A stretch of 46,908 nucleotides of DNA from an uncultured Granulicella sp. (GCA_937873145.1 CALMVK010000013.1:1-46908); one strand, 5' to 3'; numbered from the stretch's first letter, positions 19,665-28,850 are shown. Program-made: numbers and translations. Notes: generated from the sequence alone by a model not told the origin.

Positions 19665-19924
19665 ATGTTGTTTGTGAGAGGGTGACGAGCGCGAGTCGAT
19701 CGAGGAACGCAGGACGGGTCGGTCGAGCTTGACGTAACGTAGGCTAATTGCAAATGATGCTCAGCTTTGCAGCACCGCTTCACTTACGACTGGCAAGATA
19801 AGCCAGCAGGCCACTCAGCAATAGGAGTGCGCGATAACGATCAGCGTTGTCTACTGACACCGGACCTGCCGATTAGAGGAGTCCACTTCGATAGATCCAG
19901 CGAGAAGCAACAGCCGGCGCCGGG

Positions 19925-20587
19925 CTACAGGGCTTCCTTGTATTCAAAAGGCCTGCTTGGACGGCTATGGCGAAATCCGAACCAGATGATCATGCTCGCG
20001 ATCGCGGCATACGCGCACCAGATGGAGGTGAAGGCATATTCTTTGAGGGCCATCGTGATCAATAAAATAAGCAGGTTGGCGGCTCCGAACACGATCATGT
20101 CCTTCACCTTTGAAAAGAAGAGTGACCCGCAGGTGACGACGACATAGACCGAGGCGACCAGACCGTGGTGGGTAGCAGGGTTGATGTACACAATGCTGTT
20201 CTTCTCGATAAAGACCTGCGTCGGATATGCGGCCAATGCCCAAAGCACGTACAGCCCCAGTGCGATTCCGAGCACTGTGAAAGGGAGCATGTAGCGCCTT
20301 CGTTTGGCCGTCGGCTCGAACAGCAGCACTCCCAGCGGGAGCAGCACAGGCAGCAGTGCCTGCGCATAGAGCATGTAGGCCGCGCCGGCATCGTGGGCCA
20401 CCAGGGTGGGCAACCTGCCATCGAGGCCCAGCCAGACGAACCCCTCGGTAAATTGGTGAATCGCGAATAGCAGCGGAACGGATGCGAACAGCAGCTCGCG
20501 ACGATGTTTTACTTCAGCAAGCGTTGCCACGCCGACGGCTCCGAGTACCGCGCTGCCCGCAAAGTTTGCCGTGGCTGAAAAACACAT
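19925..20587 (-). CDS. DUF6629-type multi-pass membrane protein
   Basis: A 220-residue protein opening with MCFSATANFAGSAVLGAVGVATL, the signature start of this uncharacterised family. About seven hydrophobic segments are visible, with HQFTEGFVWLGL between segments 2 and 3 and EYAFTSIWCAYAAIASMIIW near the end. The ATG at 20587 has AAGGAG just upstream. Its role is unknown. It follows ctaG by 67 bases on the same strand and may be the last gene of the respiratory operon, though family members occur without such context. Confidence 0.75.
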   Translation of the reverse strand: MCFSATANFAGSAVLGAVGVATLAEVKHRRELLFASVPLLFAIHQFTEGFVWLGLDGRLPTLVAHDAGAAYMLYAQALLPVLLPLGVLLFEPTAKRRRYMLPFTVLGIALGLYVLWALAAYPTQVFIEKNSIVYINPATHHGLVASVYVVVTCGSLFFSKVKDMIVFGAANLLILLITMALKEYAFTSIWCAYAAIASMIIWFGFRHSRPSRPFEYKEAL

Positions 20588-20654
20588 TTGGACTCCTTTT
20601 TGGCAGAAGCGAACCTGCCCTACTTGATGCTGAACGGATGCAGATTGGGGGTGA

Positions 20655-21557
20655 TTACCTGCGCCCCACTTCTGCGGGTGCAGGCGCAACGGGAGCTGCC
20701 CTGGTGAGGACCTCGACCTTCGCTGCGACGGGTCGCAGCCGCAGGGACTTTGGAGTAAGTAGTTGCATGACAAGCACCGCAACCGGAACGAGAAACACAA
20801 GGGAGTTCAGAACCCACATTTCAGAGCCGGCAAGGACCTGGTCCTGCAATGCTGTCAGGTGTGAAACGCGTTCCGCTTGTGCGTAGGAGGGGTACAGCAC
20901 ACGGCCAGCCCATACAAGCGTGGCGGACAGGATTGTGTTGACGATGTCGGCTGAGAGCAGAAACGGAATGACGATCCAGCGCGAACCGTGCGCGCGCGCC
21001 GGCCACGGCAGCAACACGATCCACCAGAACAGCATGGACGTGAGCAGGAACGTCAGATGCTCCACGCTGTGCGTGGTCTCCGAACGCAACGTCAGCTCAA
21101 AGGCCGCGGGAACGTGCCAGCCGAGATAGGCCACATTCATCAGAAGCCATGCGAACAGAGGCCGGCTAAGCACGTGGACGAAGCCCTGGAGCCAATGGCT
21201 GGCAAACGCCGGACGCAATGCGCGAATGATCGGGCGTGGTACTCCGCGCAACATCGGCACAACCGGCGCGCCCAGCCAGAGCAGCGGCGGAACGACCGAC
21301 ATCAGCAGAAAATGCTGGATCATGTGCGCGCACAGCAGATAGTCGTCCAGCGCATCGATGGGCGAGGCCAGCGCAATCCAAAGCATAAGCAGCCCCAGCA
21401 GAAACATGGCGGCCCGCCAGGGAGGTAACTCGCGGGCACGTGTCGCCTGCAATGCTCGCCAGCCGCGCAGATACACGATGGCCGAGAGGATGATGAGCAG
21501 CGCAGGCAGCACTGGCCAAGACCAGGCCAGCGCAATGCCGCGGGGAAACTCAGCCAT
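20655..21557 (-). CDS. ctaG: CtaG-type cytochrome oxidase assembly protein
   Basis: A 300-residue membrane protein with about seven or more hydrophobic segments. It matches the caa3-assembly CtaG family through LLCAHMIQHFLLMSVVPPLLWLGAP and the later ETTHSVEHLTFLLTSMLFWW. The conserved histidines (HMIQH, HSVEH) may bind copper for delivery to the oxidase. AAGGAG lies about 10 bases before the ATG. It directly follows the fused cytochrome b-c gene (24 bases), as expected for an assembly factor of the caa3 oxidase encoded upstream. Confidence 0.85.
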   Translation of the reverse strand: MAEFPRGIALAWSWPVLPALLIILSAIVYLRGWRALQATRARELPPWRAAMFLLGLLMLWIALASPIDALDDYLLCAHMIQHFLLMSVVPPLLWLGAPVVPMLRGVPRPIIRALRPAFASHWLQGFVHVLSRPLFAWLLMNVAYLGWHVPAAFELTLRSETTHSVEHLTFLLTSMLFWWIVLLPWPARAHGSRWIVIPFLLSADIVNTILSATLVWAGRVLYPSYAQAERVSHLTALQDQVLAGSEMWVLNSLVFLVPVAVLVMQLLTPKSLRLRPVAAKVEVLTRAAPVAPAPAEVGRR

Positions 21558-21581
21558 GCGTGTTTAGCTCCTTTTTGCCTG

Positions 21582-23093
21582 TCATCGTGTGGGCGTTTGC
21601 CCGCCGCCGTGCTCGATCGTGCTCTTTGCGGGGAGGTTGCCGGTTGCCGCGACACCACGGGAAGCGTCCCCGGCGGCTGGTTCATTTTCGGGGTGCAGCG
21701 TGTCGAGAAAGCGCACGAGCGCGGTCGTCTCCGGCGGTGAAAGCGTGCTTCCGTAGGAAGGCATGTTGCCGCCGCCGAGCAGCACCTGACGGATAAGCTG
21801 GTCTTCGGTAAGCCGGGTGGCGACGTCGTCGAGCGCCGGTCCACGCTGTCCGCCCTGGCCCCCCAGGGAATGGCAGTTGCGGCATTGTTTTTCCTGCAGG
21901 ACATTGGCGCCCTGCCGTTCAAGCGGCGTGCGATGCACCAGGTAACTGACCGGAACGGCATCCCCACTCCAGGCGTCCATCTTTGGGCTCCACGGCGTGT
22001 AGGTTGCCAGATGGGTGAACACGGCCCAGCAGACCGCGATGAACATGACGGCAAAGACACCGACCGGCCTGCGCCACCAGCTTTTTTCGCCCACGCCGGC
22101 TACAAGCGGAAGCCCGACAAGAAACGCAATGGCGATGGGCGGAACCAGCAAGATAAACGGCGTTTCCATGCTGGGGGGCAGAAATGACAATACCGTGTAA
22201 ATCCACAAGAAGAAAAAGTCCGGCTTCGGCACGGTCTGGATGATGGTGGGATCGGGTGTGCCGCCGGGGCCGTAAGGGCCAAACACAGCCGCGCAGAAGG
22301 CCACGGCGAAGAGAATGGCTGCGGAAAAGAAGAGATCTTTCCAGACAGCGCCCGGAACGAACGGGATGCCATCTTTGTGGGCGAGTTCGTTGTACTCCTT
22401 GACGTACGTTGCGCGCCGTACGAGCCGGCCAGGTGTGGGCCACTCGTTGATGCCCAGCTTGAGCACCATCCACACGTGCAACCCGGTCAGGGCAAGCAGT
22501 GACCCGGGGATGACGAACACGTGCAAGGCGAAAAAACGCGTCAGCGTGGCGCCGGAGATGATGGGGCCCCCGAGCATCAGATGCACCACCTGCCCGCCGA
22601 TCAGCGGAATGCGTCCCGCAATGGATGCGCCGATGCCGAGTCCCCAGTAGGAGTCCTGGTCGAAGCGCAGAACCTGCCCGGTGAACGCCATGCCCATCGT
22701 CAGCAGCAGCATAAAGACGCCGACGATCCAGGTAAGCTCTCGGGGAAATTTGTAGGCTCCGAACAGGAAGACCTGGGCCATGTGGATGAGCACGACGGCG
22801 ACCATGAAGTTCGAGCCCCAGCCGTGCATGGCGCGCAGAAACCAGCCGAGCGGAAGCTCGTGGTTCAGCACCTGCAGGGTCTGCCAGGCGTGGCCCGCGG
22901 AAGGCACATAGATCAACGCAAGCAGCACGCCCGTGACGATCTGCAGAATCAGCAGCGTGAGGCTGGCGCTGCCGAAGACATACCACCAGCTAGCCGTGCT
23001 TCTGGGCACGCAGTGCAGTGCCGCTTCCTTGACCGGCCCTTCCAGTTGGACGCGGCGTTCTAGCCAATCGTAGGTTCGTTTGTACCAGGGCAT
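21582..23093 (-). CDS. Cytochrome b (b6-like) fused to a C-terminal cytochrome c domain
   Basis: A 503-residue quinol-oxidising subunit. Two b-heme ligand pairs are His90/His104 and His191/His206. The 15-residue step of the second pair is the spacing of cytochrome b6 rather than mitochondrial b. The subunit-IV part follows, with PDFF at 291-294 where PEWY normally forms part of the quinol site. After the last membrane helix a cytochrome c domain adds CRNCH (Cys404, Cys407, His408) with a possible Met ligand in NMPSYGS. The ATG at 23093 begins the family-typical MPWYKRTYDWLERR. Its first 34 bases overlap the end of the Rieske gene. It should form the bc core with that protein. Confidence 0.88.
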   Translation of the reverse strand: MPWYKRTYDWLERRVQLEGPVKEAALHCVPRSTASWWYVFGSASLTLLILQIVTGVLLALIYVPSAGHAWQTLQVLNHELPLGWFLRAMHGWGSNFMVAVVLIHMAQVFLFGAYKFPRELTWIVGVFMLLLTMGMAFTGQVLRFDQDSYWGLGIGASIAGRIPLIGGQVVHLMLGGPIISGATLTRFFALHVFVIPGSLLALTGLHVWMVLKLGINEWPTPGRLVRRATYVKEYNELAHKDGIPFVPGAVWKDLFFSAAILFAVAFCAAVFGPYGPGGTPDPTIIQTVPKPDFFFLWIYTVLSFLPPSMETPFILLVPPIAIAFLVGLPLVAGVGEKSWWRRPVGVFAVMFIAVCWAVFTHLATYTPWSPKMDAWSGDAVPVSYLVHRTPLERQGANVLQEKQCRNCHSLGGQGGQRGPALDDVATRLTEDQLIRQVLLGGGNMPSYGSTLSPPETTALVRFLDTLHPENEPAAGDASRGVAATGNLPAKSTIEHGGGQTPTR

Positions 23094-23707
23094 GATGTGA
23101 TCCTTGTTACGATCTGGGTGCTGCCAGAGTCGGGCCGCTGGGAACACGGCTCGTTGCTGGCACGGTTGGAAAGCGTGGGCATCTGCCCGGCGTCGATTCG
23201 CAGGCGTCCGCCTTCGGTCTTCACGTCGTAGGTGAACAGTCCGCGTTCCGGCGGACCGGAGGCCCGACTGCCATCGGCGTAGTACACGCCGCCATGGCAT
23301 GGGCACATAAAAAGCTGCGACTCGGAGAACCAGCGCACGGGGCAGCCCAAATGCGCGCAGTTGATGGCGAAGACGACAAACTCGTTGGGGGAAACACAAC
23401 GAACATAGGCCGGGATGTTCGCAGTCTCTCCGTCCCAGGATTCAGTGAAGGGATTGCGATAGGAGACGAGCCGTGTTTCGCCTGGCTGAAACTCAGCCGT
23501 GCCGCCAAGGTCGATCCAGTGGCGATACTCCTTGCGGCGGGTGACAGGGCCAAGGAGGTAGGCTACGACGGGCACCGCGATGGCTACCCCGACCGCCGCG
23601 TTCAACGCGATGCCGACATTCATCATGAACGTGCGCCGGGTGATACGCTCTGTTGCTAACTGCTTCTCCTGCTCGTCCGGAGAGGGTGGAGGTAAGAACT
23701 CTTCCAT
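23060..23707 (-). CDS. Rieske iron-sulfur protein of the bc complex
   Basis: A 215-residue protein. TRRTFM at about 23-28 followed by a hydrophobic stretch (29-52) is a twin-arginine signal that stays as a membrane anchor. The 2Fe-2S ligands are Cys117 and His119 in CAHLGC and Cys135 and His138 in CPCHGG; the disulfide cysteines are Cys122 and Cys137. It takes one electron from quinol and passes it on towards cytochrome c. The ATG at 23707 has AAGGAG upstream. It lies between the diheme cytochrome c and cytochrome b genes, overlapping the latter. Confidence 0.9.
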   Translation of the reverse strand: MEEFLPPPSPDEQEKQLATERITRRTFMMNVGIALNAAVGVAIAVPVVAYLLGPVTRRKEYRHWIDLGGTAEFQPGETRLVSYRNPFTESWDGETANIPAYVRCVSPNEFVVFAINCAHLGCPVRWFSESQLFMCPCHGGVYYADGSRASGPPERGLFTYDVKTEGGRLRIDAGQMPTLSNRASNEPCSQRPDSGSTQIVTRITSCPGTNEPTIG

Positions 23708-23723
23708 TGCCGTCGGTCTCCTT

Positions 23724-24512
23724 TTACTGCTGCGGCCTGCGGGTGCCATTGGCCGCGCCGAAGGGTGCCTGCGGCTGGGCTTCTCCGGCGGGCTGAGTCA
23801 TGGGTTGGTTGTTGGGGTAGGGCTGGCCGGGGTTGGCAGGACGTTGCGCCAGCATCCATGCGGTCAGGTCGGTCACATCGGCGTCTGTCAAGGGGTGACC
23901 GGGGATGTCGCCCCTCCAGTCAGGCTGGCCGATGTCGGGGCGGCCCGCAATCACCGTCGTCCGGATGGTTTGCGCGTTGATCAGCGTCAGCAGTGAGCCG
24001 TCGAGGACGTTGCCTGCAGGCCCGGGCTGCGCGCCGGCAGCACCATGGCAGCGAGCGCAGGCTCCTGCGTACACCTGGCCCCCGTGCTGCGGGTTGCCGA
24101 CGAGCGTAGCCTTGTACGGCGGTGCTCCCTGTCCGGCAAGGATATTGCCCTGCCTGCCCCACTCTGCCCGCATGCCGTGGACCAGCGCGTCCACCTGCAC
24201 TGGCGTCAGCGGGCCGCCCGCGCTTTGGGCGAAGCCCGGCATCAAGCTACCGTGCTCGCCGTTGCCGATGTACTCGCGCAGGCTCCCATCGTCCACGAGC
24301 GCTTCGTACTCAGGGTTGGCTAGGTTGGTCGCGGCCCCGCCCTGCCCGTTTGCGCCATGGCATCCGGCACAATATTGTTTGTACAGGACCGAGAAAGAGG
24401 TGATCGACGTGGGTCGTGGCACCACGTCATCGGCTTTTGGACGACCGGGCAGGTGGCATCCCGTCAGGGCAAGCAGGAGTGATGACGCAGCCAAACGCTG
24501 GAAAGGATTCAT
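23724..24512 (-). CDS. Diheme cytochrome c lipoprotein
   Basis: A 262-residue protein with a lipoprotein signal (LALTGC, lipidated Cys19). Two heme c sites follow: CAGCH at Cys48-His52 and CARCH at Cys152-His156. MPGF and a later methionine segment could give distal ligands. It is placed to carry electrons from the bc complex to the caa3 oxidase on the outer face of the inner membrane. Its ATG overlaps the stop of the upstream membrane protein by four bases, and the Rieske gene starts 16 bases after its stop. Confidence 0.87.
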   Translation of the reverse strand: MNPFQRLAASSLLLALTGCHLPGRPKADDVVPRPTSITSFSVLYKQYCAGCHGANGQGGAATNLANPEYEALVDDGSLREYIGNGEHGSLMPGFAQSAGGPLTPVQVDALVHGMRAEWGRQGNILAGQGAPPYKATLVGNPQHGGQVYAGACARCHGAAGAQPGPAGNVLDGSLLTLINAQTIRTTVIAGRPDIGQPDWRGDIPGHPLTDADVTDLTAWMLAQRPANPGQPYPNNQPMTQPAGEAQPQAPFGAANGTRRPQQ

Positions 24513-25381
24513 CGCCGCTGCCCCCTATCCCGCTCTCCGCCTTCAAGTCCCGGCGACTCCACTCCCAGCCGAACGGCGAGCGGAACCTGTGCCAGACTCT
24601 TCAGGTCGCCGAGCCTACTTACGGTGTAGCCGGCGACGACGCCGAACAGGACCTGCGAGGCTGCAAAGCTCCACCAGTCGATCTTGCCGCGCAGATAAGG
24701 GTTGACGATGTTGAGCGCGCCGTACAGCAGCCCCGTCCAAAGCACGGGCGCGACGATGCCTCCCAGCAGAACGGGCCGCTTTGGCCAGAGCGGAAGCATC
24801 GCACCGTACAACACCCCGACCAGAAGCGTCACGACACCTTGAATGATGTTGGCCGTGATGAACGCGCTGAGGCGAAAATGCGTCAACTGCTCCATCGTCG
24901 GGTTGGTCCAGTCGCCTACGCCGGCGCCGCCCAGCAGGTTGACCACATACCAGAGACTATGGAAGCGAATCAGCCCGTAAAGCTCCGCCGGGATGACCAT
25001 GGCAATTCCGCCGGCGATGCCTCCCTTGACGCCGCTGATCCACGTAAAGGTTTTCAGCGGAAGCTGTGCCCGATGGGTCTCGTCCACATCGATGCGCGTT
25101 ACAGTCCGGTTCGAAGGCTGGATGGCAACGACTTCGGTTTCTACTTCAATGTGGATGACGTGCTCTTCCGGCAGCACTTGTCGAAACCAGCCGATCGCTG
25201 CATACACGGCGATCGCGAGGCCGAGGTAGGCCAGGCCCTGGCTTGTGACCAGCGCGGCAAAGACCAGCGCAAAGCCAAGAGCAAGCAGCATGGGCCAGGG
25301 CGTGGGCGCGGGCAAATGCACCGAGTTCCGCTCATGGTGCGAGGCCTTGGCGTCCTGCGATGAGGCGATAGGCGTCGTCAT
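24509..25381 (-). CDS. Membrane protein with oxidase subunit IV-like N-terminus, respiratory operon
   Basis: A 290-residue protein. Residues 15-75 resemble the small subunit IV of caa3 oxidases (NSVHLPAPTPWPMLLALG, two helices, then EEHV). A soluble linker with THRAQLP follows, then about five more hydrophobic segments, starting GVKGGIAGGIAMVIP and including LWYVVNLLGGAGVGDW. The second part matches no family I can name. It lies exactly between coxC (1-base overlap, TGATG) and the diheme cytochrome (4-base overlap), so it is almost surely made with them and is a likely linker or accessory subunit. Confidence 0.65.
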   Translation of the reverse strand: MTTPIASSQDAKASHHERNSVHLPAPTPWPMLLALGFALVFAALVTSQGLAYLGLAIAVYAAIGWFRQVLPEEHVIHIEVETEVVAIQPSNRTVTRIDVDETHRAQLPLKTFTWISGVKGGIAGGIAMVIPAELYGLIRFHSLWYVVNLLGGAGVGDWTNPTMEQLTHFRLSAFITANIIQGVVTLLVGVLYGAMLPLWPKRPVLLGGIVAPVLWTGLLYGALNIVNPYLRGKIDWWSFAASQVLFGVVAGYTVSRLGDLKSLAQVPLAVRLGVESPGLEGGERDRGQRR

Positions 25382-25977
25382 CAGCGGCCCACCACGTAGA
25401 CCACGGTGAAGACCACAACCCAGACTGCATCGACGAAGTGCCAGTAGAGCGCCAGAACCTGGATGCGTTCACTGTGTTTCTGCCCAATCCTGCCCGTCAG
25501 TGCAAGCGCAAGCACCACGGCAAGCAGAAAAAGCCCGACGATGACGTGTGTAGCATGCAGGCCGACAAGCGAATAGAAGGTTGTGCCGAAGAGATTGGTG
25601 CGCACCGTGAGATGGTCGTGCACGATAAGCTTGTACCACTCCCGCGCTGTGCCGGCCAGGAAGATGGCACCGAGCAGAAAGGTAATGCCCCACCACAGGC
25701 TGAACCGTTTGACGTTGTCGTGTTCAATCGCACGCTCGGCAAGCCAGATGAAGAGGCTGCTCGAAAGCAGGCACACGGTGTTGAAGATGGGAAGCTCGAG
25801 CACCTGTTTCGGTGTCGGTCCCCACTGGTCGCGACCGAGGTAGTAGAGATAGGCGACGACGAAGATGGTAAACACGGCCGTCTCGGCCACGATCAGCGCG
25901 TACATGCCCACGCGTCCGCGCGAAGGCAGTTGCCACGCGGCTTCGTCCTGCAGATGCTGTAACGGAACTGTTCCCAT
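25381..25977 (-). CDS. ctaE: Cytochrome c oxidase subunit III
   Basis: A 198-residue membrane protein with five hydrophobic segments. Typical phrases are RVGMYALIVAETAVFTIFVVAYLYYLGRD near the start, TTFYSLVGLHATHVIVGLFLL in the middle, and ALYWHFVDAVWVVVFTVVYV at the end. It is the short five-helix kind found in caa3 enzymes. It begins 6 bases after ctaD ends and its stop shares one base with the next start. Confidence 0.9.
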   Translation of the reverse strand: MGTVPLQHLQDEAAWQLPSRGRVGMYALIVAETAVFTIFVVAYLYYLGRDQWGPTPKQVLELPIFNTVCLLSSSLFIWLAERAIEHDNVKRFSLWWGITFLLGAIFLAGTAREWYKLIVHDHLTVRTNLFGTTFYSLVGLHATHVIVGLFLLAVVLALALTGRIGQKHSERIQVLALYWHFVDAVWVVVFTVVYVVGR

Positions 25978-25983
25978 ACTCTC

Positions 25984-27687
25984 CTACTCGACTGCGGAAT
26001 CGGGGTCTTCGGGATGTTTGAGATCCCACAGGGGACGGCGGCTTGCGACGACGGGCTCCACGGCGAAGTTGTAGTCAGGCGGAGGCGAGGCGGTGCTCCA
26101 CTCAAGCGTCCAGCCGTCCCATGGATCAGGCCCGGCGACGGCGCCGCGGAAGTAGCTGTGCACCATGTTGTACACGAGCACCAGGACGGCCGCGCCCTGG
26201 ATGAATCCACCCAGCGAGATGAACTCGTTCCACACGGTCCAGCCGCGGTCCGCCTGATAGGTGTAAATTTGGCGCGGCATGCCCAGCACACCTGGGACGT
26301 GCATCAGGTCGAACGTCAGATGAAAGCCCACCAGCATCAGCCAGAAATGCCACTTGCCCAGCCGCTCGTTCAGCATGCGTCCGGTCATCTTCGGGAACCA
26401 GTAATAGATGGCGGCGAAGATCATGAACAGGATTCCGCCGACCAGCACGTAGTGGAAGTGCGCAACGACGAAGTAGGAGTTGTGCAATTGCCAATCCCAC
26501 GCCGAGACCGAAAGCATGATGCCGGTAAGTCCCGCGATCAGCCATTGAAAAAGAAAACCGACGGAGAAGAGCATGGCCGTGGTGAAGCGGATTTTTCCGC
26601 CCCATAGAGTCGCTAACCAGTTGAACGTCTTGATGCCCGTGGGGATGGAGACAAGCATGGTGGAAAGCGTAAAAAAGGCATTGCCGAACGACGTCATCCC
26701 AATGGTGAACATGTGATGTGCCCACACACCGAGGCTGATGAAGCCGATGCCCACGGTGGCCGCGACCATTGCGGGGTAGCCGAAAATGGCCTTGCGGGAA
26801 AAGACCGGGATAATTTCATTGGCAAAAGCGAAGGCAGGAAGCACAAGGATGTAGACCTCCGGGTGGCCGAAGATCCAGAAGAAGTGTGCCCACAAAATGG
26901 AAGAGCCGCCCATCTGAGTATCGAAGAAGTGTCCGCCCAGATAGCGATCCACCAACAGCATGACCTGCGCGGCCGTAAGCGGACCGATCGCGACCAGCAC
27001 CAGCCCGGACATGGTGAGATAGACCCACGGCAGCAGCGGCATGCGAAACAGCGTCATTCCCTTGCAGCGCATGCTGAAGATCGTGGCGATGATATTGATC
27101 GCGGTGCCGATGCTGCCGATTCCGTTTGCCAGCAGCGACACGGCCCAGTAATCCACGGTATGTCCAGGCGAAAACGGCTTCTCGGTCAAGGGCGCGTACG
27201 CAAACCACCCAACGTCGGGCGCCGTGCCGGTGCCGGACAAGCCCAGCCCTCCAATGAAGCTGTAATAAAGCAGGATGCCCGCGAACGCGCTGATCCAGAA
27301 AGAGAACGCATTCAGCCGGGGGAACGCCATGTCGCGCGCGCCGATCATCAGCGGAATTAGGTAGTTGCCGAACCCGAACAGGATGGGCATGCCAACCAGG
27401 AACACCATCGTTGTTCCGTGCATGGTGAAGATTCGGTTGTACACCAGCGGCGAGATGGCGGTGTTCTCCGGACGCGCAAGCTGCACGCGGATGGCGAGAG
27501 CCTCTGCGCCGGCCACCAGGAGGAAGATCAGCGCATACGAGATATACATCAGGCCAATCTTTTTGTGGTCGACCGTGACGACCCACCCGTGCACTTTTTC
27601 GAGATACGTTCCTCGAAACTTGGGGGGCTGCGTCTCGTCGAAAGCGCCTTCGACGTGATCGGGAATCGGTATGGTGGGCGTTGCCAT
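25984..27687 (-). CDS. ctaD: Cytochrome c oxidase subunit I (caa3 type, A-family)
   Basis: A 567-residue heme-copper oxidase catalytic subunit that reduces oxygen to water and pumps protons. Key segments: FTMHGTTMVFL (low-spin heme ligand), IFGHPEVYILVLPAF (CuB histidine cross-linked to Tyr, with the D-channel Glu of A-type enzymes), WAHHMFTIGM (CuB His pair) and VVAHFHYVLVGG (heme ligands). The ATG at 27687 is preceded by GGAG and starts MATPTIPIPDHVEG. The frame stays open far upstream, but that part overlaps coxB and has no homology. It sits 17 bases after coxB. Confidence 0.93.
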   Translation of the reverse strand: MATPTIPIPDHVEGAFDETQPPKFRGTYLEKVHGWVVTVDHKKIGLMYISYALIFLLVAGAEALAIRVQLARPENTAISPLVYNRIFTMHGTTMVFLVGMPILFGFGNYLIPLMIGARDMAFPRLNAFSFWISAFAGILLYYSFIGGLGLSGTGTAPDVGWFAYAPLTEKPFSPGHTVDYWAVSLLANGIGSIGTAINIIATIFSMRCKGMTLFRMPLLPWVYLTMSGLVLVAIGPLTAAQVMLLVDRYLGGHFFDTQMGGSSILWAHFFWIFGHPEVYILVLPAFAFANEIIPVFSRKAIFGYPAMVAATVGIGFISLGVWAHHMFTIGMTSFGNAFFTLSTMLVSIPTGIKTFNWLATLWGGKIRFTTAMLFSVGFLFQWLIAGLTGIMLSVSAWDWQLHNSYFVVAHFHYVLVGGILFMIFAAIYYWFPKMTGRMLNERLGKWHFWLMLVGFHLTFDLMHVPGVLGMPRQIYTYQADRGWTVWNEFISLGGFIQGAAVLVLVYNMVHSYFRGAVAGPDPWDGWTLEWSTASPPPDYNFAVEPVVASRRPLWDLKHPEDPDSAVE

Positions 27688-27704
27688 CAGAGCTCCAGGC
27701 TGCG

Positions 27705-28844
27705 CTAGCGCAGGGTGAGAAGGTAGGCGGTGATCTGCTCGTTCTGGCGATCGGTGAGGTGCATGGCTGGCATGAGCGAAGCCGGTTTGAGATCGTTCGG
27801 GTCCGTGATCCAGCGCAGCAGATGGTCGTGGTCGTTTTTTGCAATGCCGGCCGCAATGGTGTCGCGGCTCATGAGGTGCGTCAGGTCCGGACCGTAACGT
27901 CCGTTCGCAACGGTACCCGCGACCGTGTGGCAGTTGATGCAGGCCTGATGCTCGAACACCTGCTGCCCTGCCGGAGCCGTAATGGCTTGCGAGTTGTTGG
28001 CAAGGTCGCCGTTGGTTCCGCCCAGCGTGGGTGGCGTATTCACGGGAAAGCCCGCTACGGGGTTCGGGTTCGGCACAGACAGGGCCGCGTTTGCTCCCTT
28101 TGCGTCGGCATGCGTTGTTTGCTGTGCGCGAATCCAGGCGTCGAACGCGGCCGGCGTGTCGACGTAAACCCGCAGCAGCATCTTGCCGTGTTCGGGTCCG
28201 CAGAATTGCGCGCACTGCCCAAGGTAAAGCCCCACAACCTGCGGGTCGAACCACATTTCGTTTACGCGATTCGGCAGCAGGTCCGTCTTTCCAGCCAGGC
28301 GCGGCACCCAAAAGCTGTGCATCACGTCGGCGGAAGTGAGCTTCAGAAAAGTGGGCCGGTAACTCTGCGCGGAGCTGACCGGGACATGCAGTTCATTTGC
28401 AGTCACCACATTGTAATGGGGGTAGCGAAACTCCCACCAGAACTGATGACCAATGGCTACCACTTCCAGTGCGGCTTTCGGTTTCGGTGCGTCCTCCACG
28501 GCGAAGATGACCCGTGCGGTGCCGAGGAACAGCATGGTGATCAGCAAGACAGGAATGATGGTCCATGCAAGTTCAATCTGCGTACTGCCGAAAATCTGTG
28601 GCGGCTCTGCCGTGTCGCCCGGGCGCGACCGAAACCGAACCAGTGCATAGATGAGCAGTGCTGAAAGCGTAAAAAAGATCCCGCCCGTAATGGTCAGAAC
28701 AAAGAGCGAGAGGCTATGGACCTCATGAGCCGGGGTGGAAACCGGCGCAAAAATATTCGTCGGAGAAAGGATGGGCTCGGCTCTGACAGCATTGGCTGAC
28801 AGCAGAAAGGCCCAAAATGCAGCTCTGCGGGAACTACGCATCAT
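27705..28844 (-). CDS. ctaC: Cytochrome c oxidase subunit II with fused cytochrome c (caa3 type)
   Basis: A 379-residue protein with a signal peptide (1-22) and two membrane helices (about 45-70 and 92-112). The CuA site is His176, Cys211, Gln213, Cys215, His219 and Met222 (CAQFCGPEHGKM; Gln replaces the commoner Glu). A Pro/Asn-rich linker leads to a C-terminal cytochrome c domain with CINCH at Cys302-His306 and a late MPAMHL methionine. This fused heme domain defines caa3 oxidases. It is the first gene of the operon running down to ctaG. Two adjacent ATGs (28844, 28841) are possible starts. Confidence 0.92.
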   Translation of the reverse strand: MMRSSRRAAFWAFLLSANAVRAEPILSPTNIFAPVSTPAHEVHSLSLFVLTITGGIFFTLSALLIYALVRFRSRPGDTAEPPQIFGSTQIELAWTIIPVLLITMLFLGTARVIFAVEDAPKPKAALEVVAIGHQFWWEFRYPHYNVVTANELHVPVSSAQSYRPTFLKLTSADVMHSFWVPRLAGKTDLLPNRVNEMWFDPQVVGLYLGQCAQFCGPEHGKMLLRVYVDTPAAFDAWIRAQQTTHADAKGANAALSVPNPNPVAGFPVNTPPTLGGTNGDLANNSQAITAPAGQQVFEHQACINCHTVAGTVANGRYGPDLTHLMSRDTIAAGIAKNDHDHLLRWITDPNDLKPASLMPAMHLTDRQNEQITAYLLTLR

Positions 28845-28850
28845 TAGCCC

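Noticed and set aside
27688-28311. Upstream extension of the subunit I frame to 28311
   Set aside because: It overlaps coxB antisense-free in another frame and encodes an Arg-rich sequence unlike any oxidase; MATPTIPIPD at 27687 has the ribosome site.
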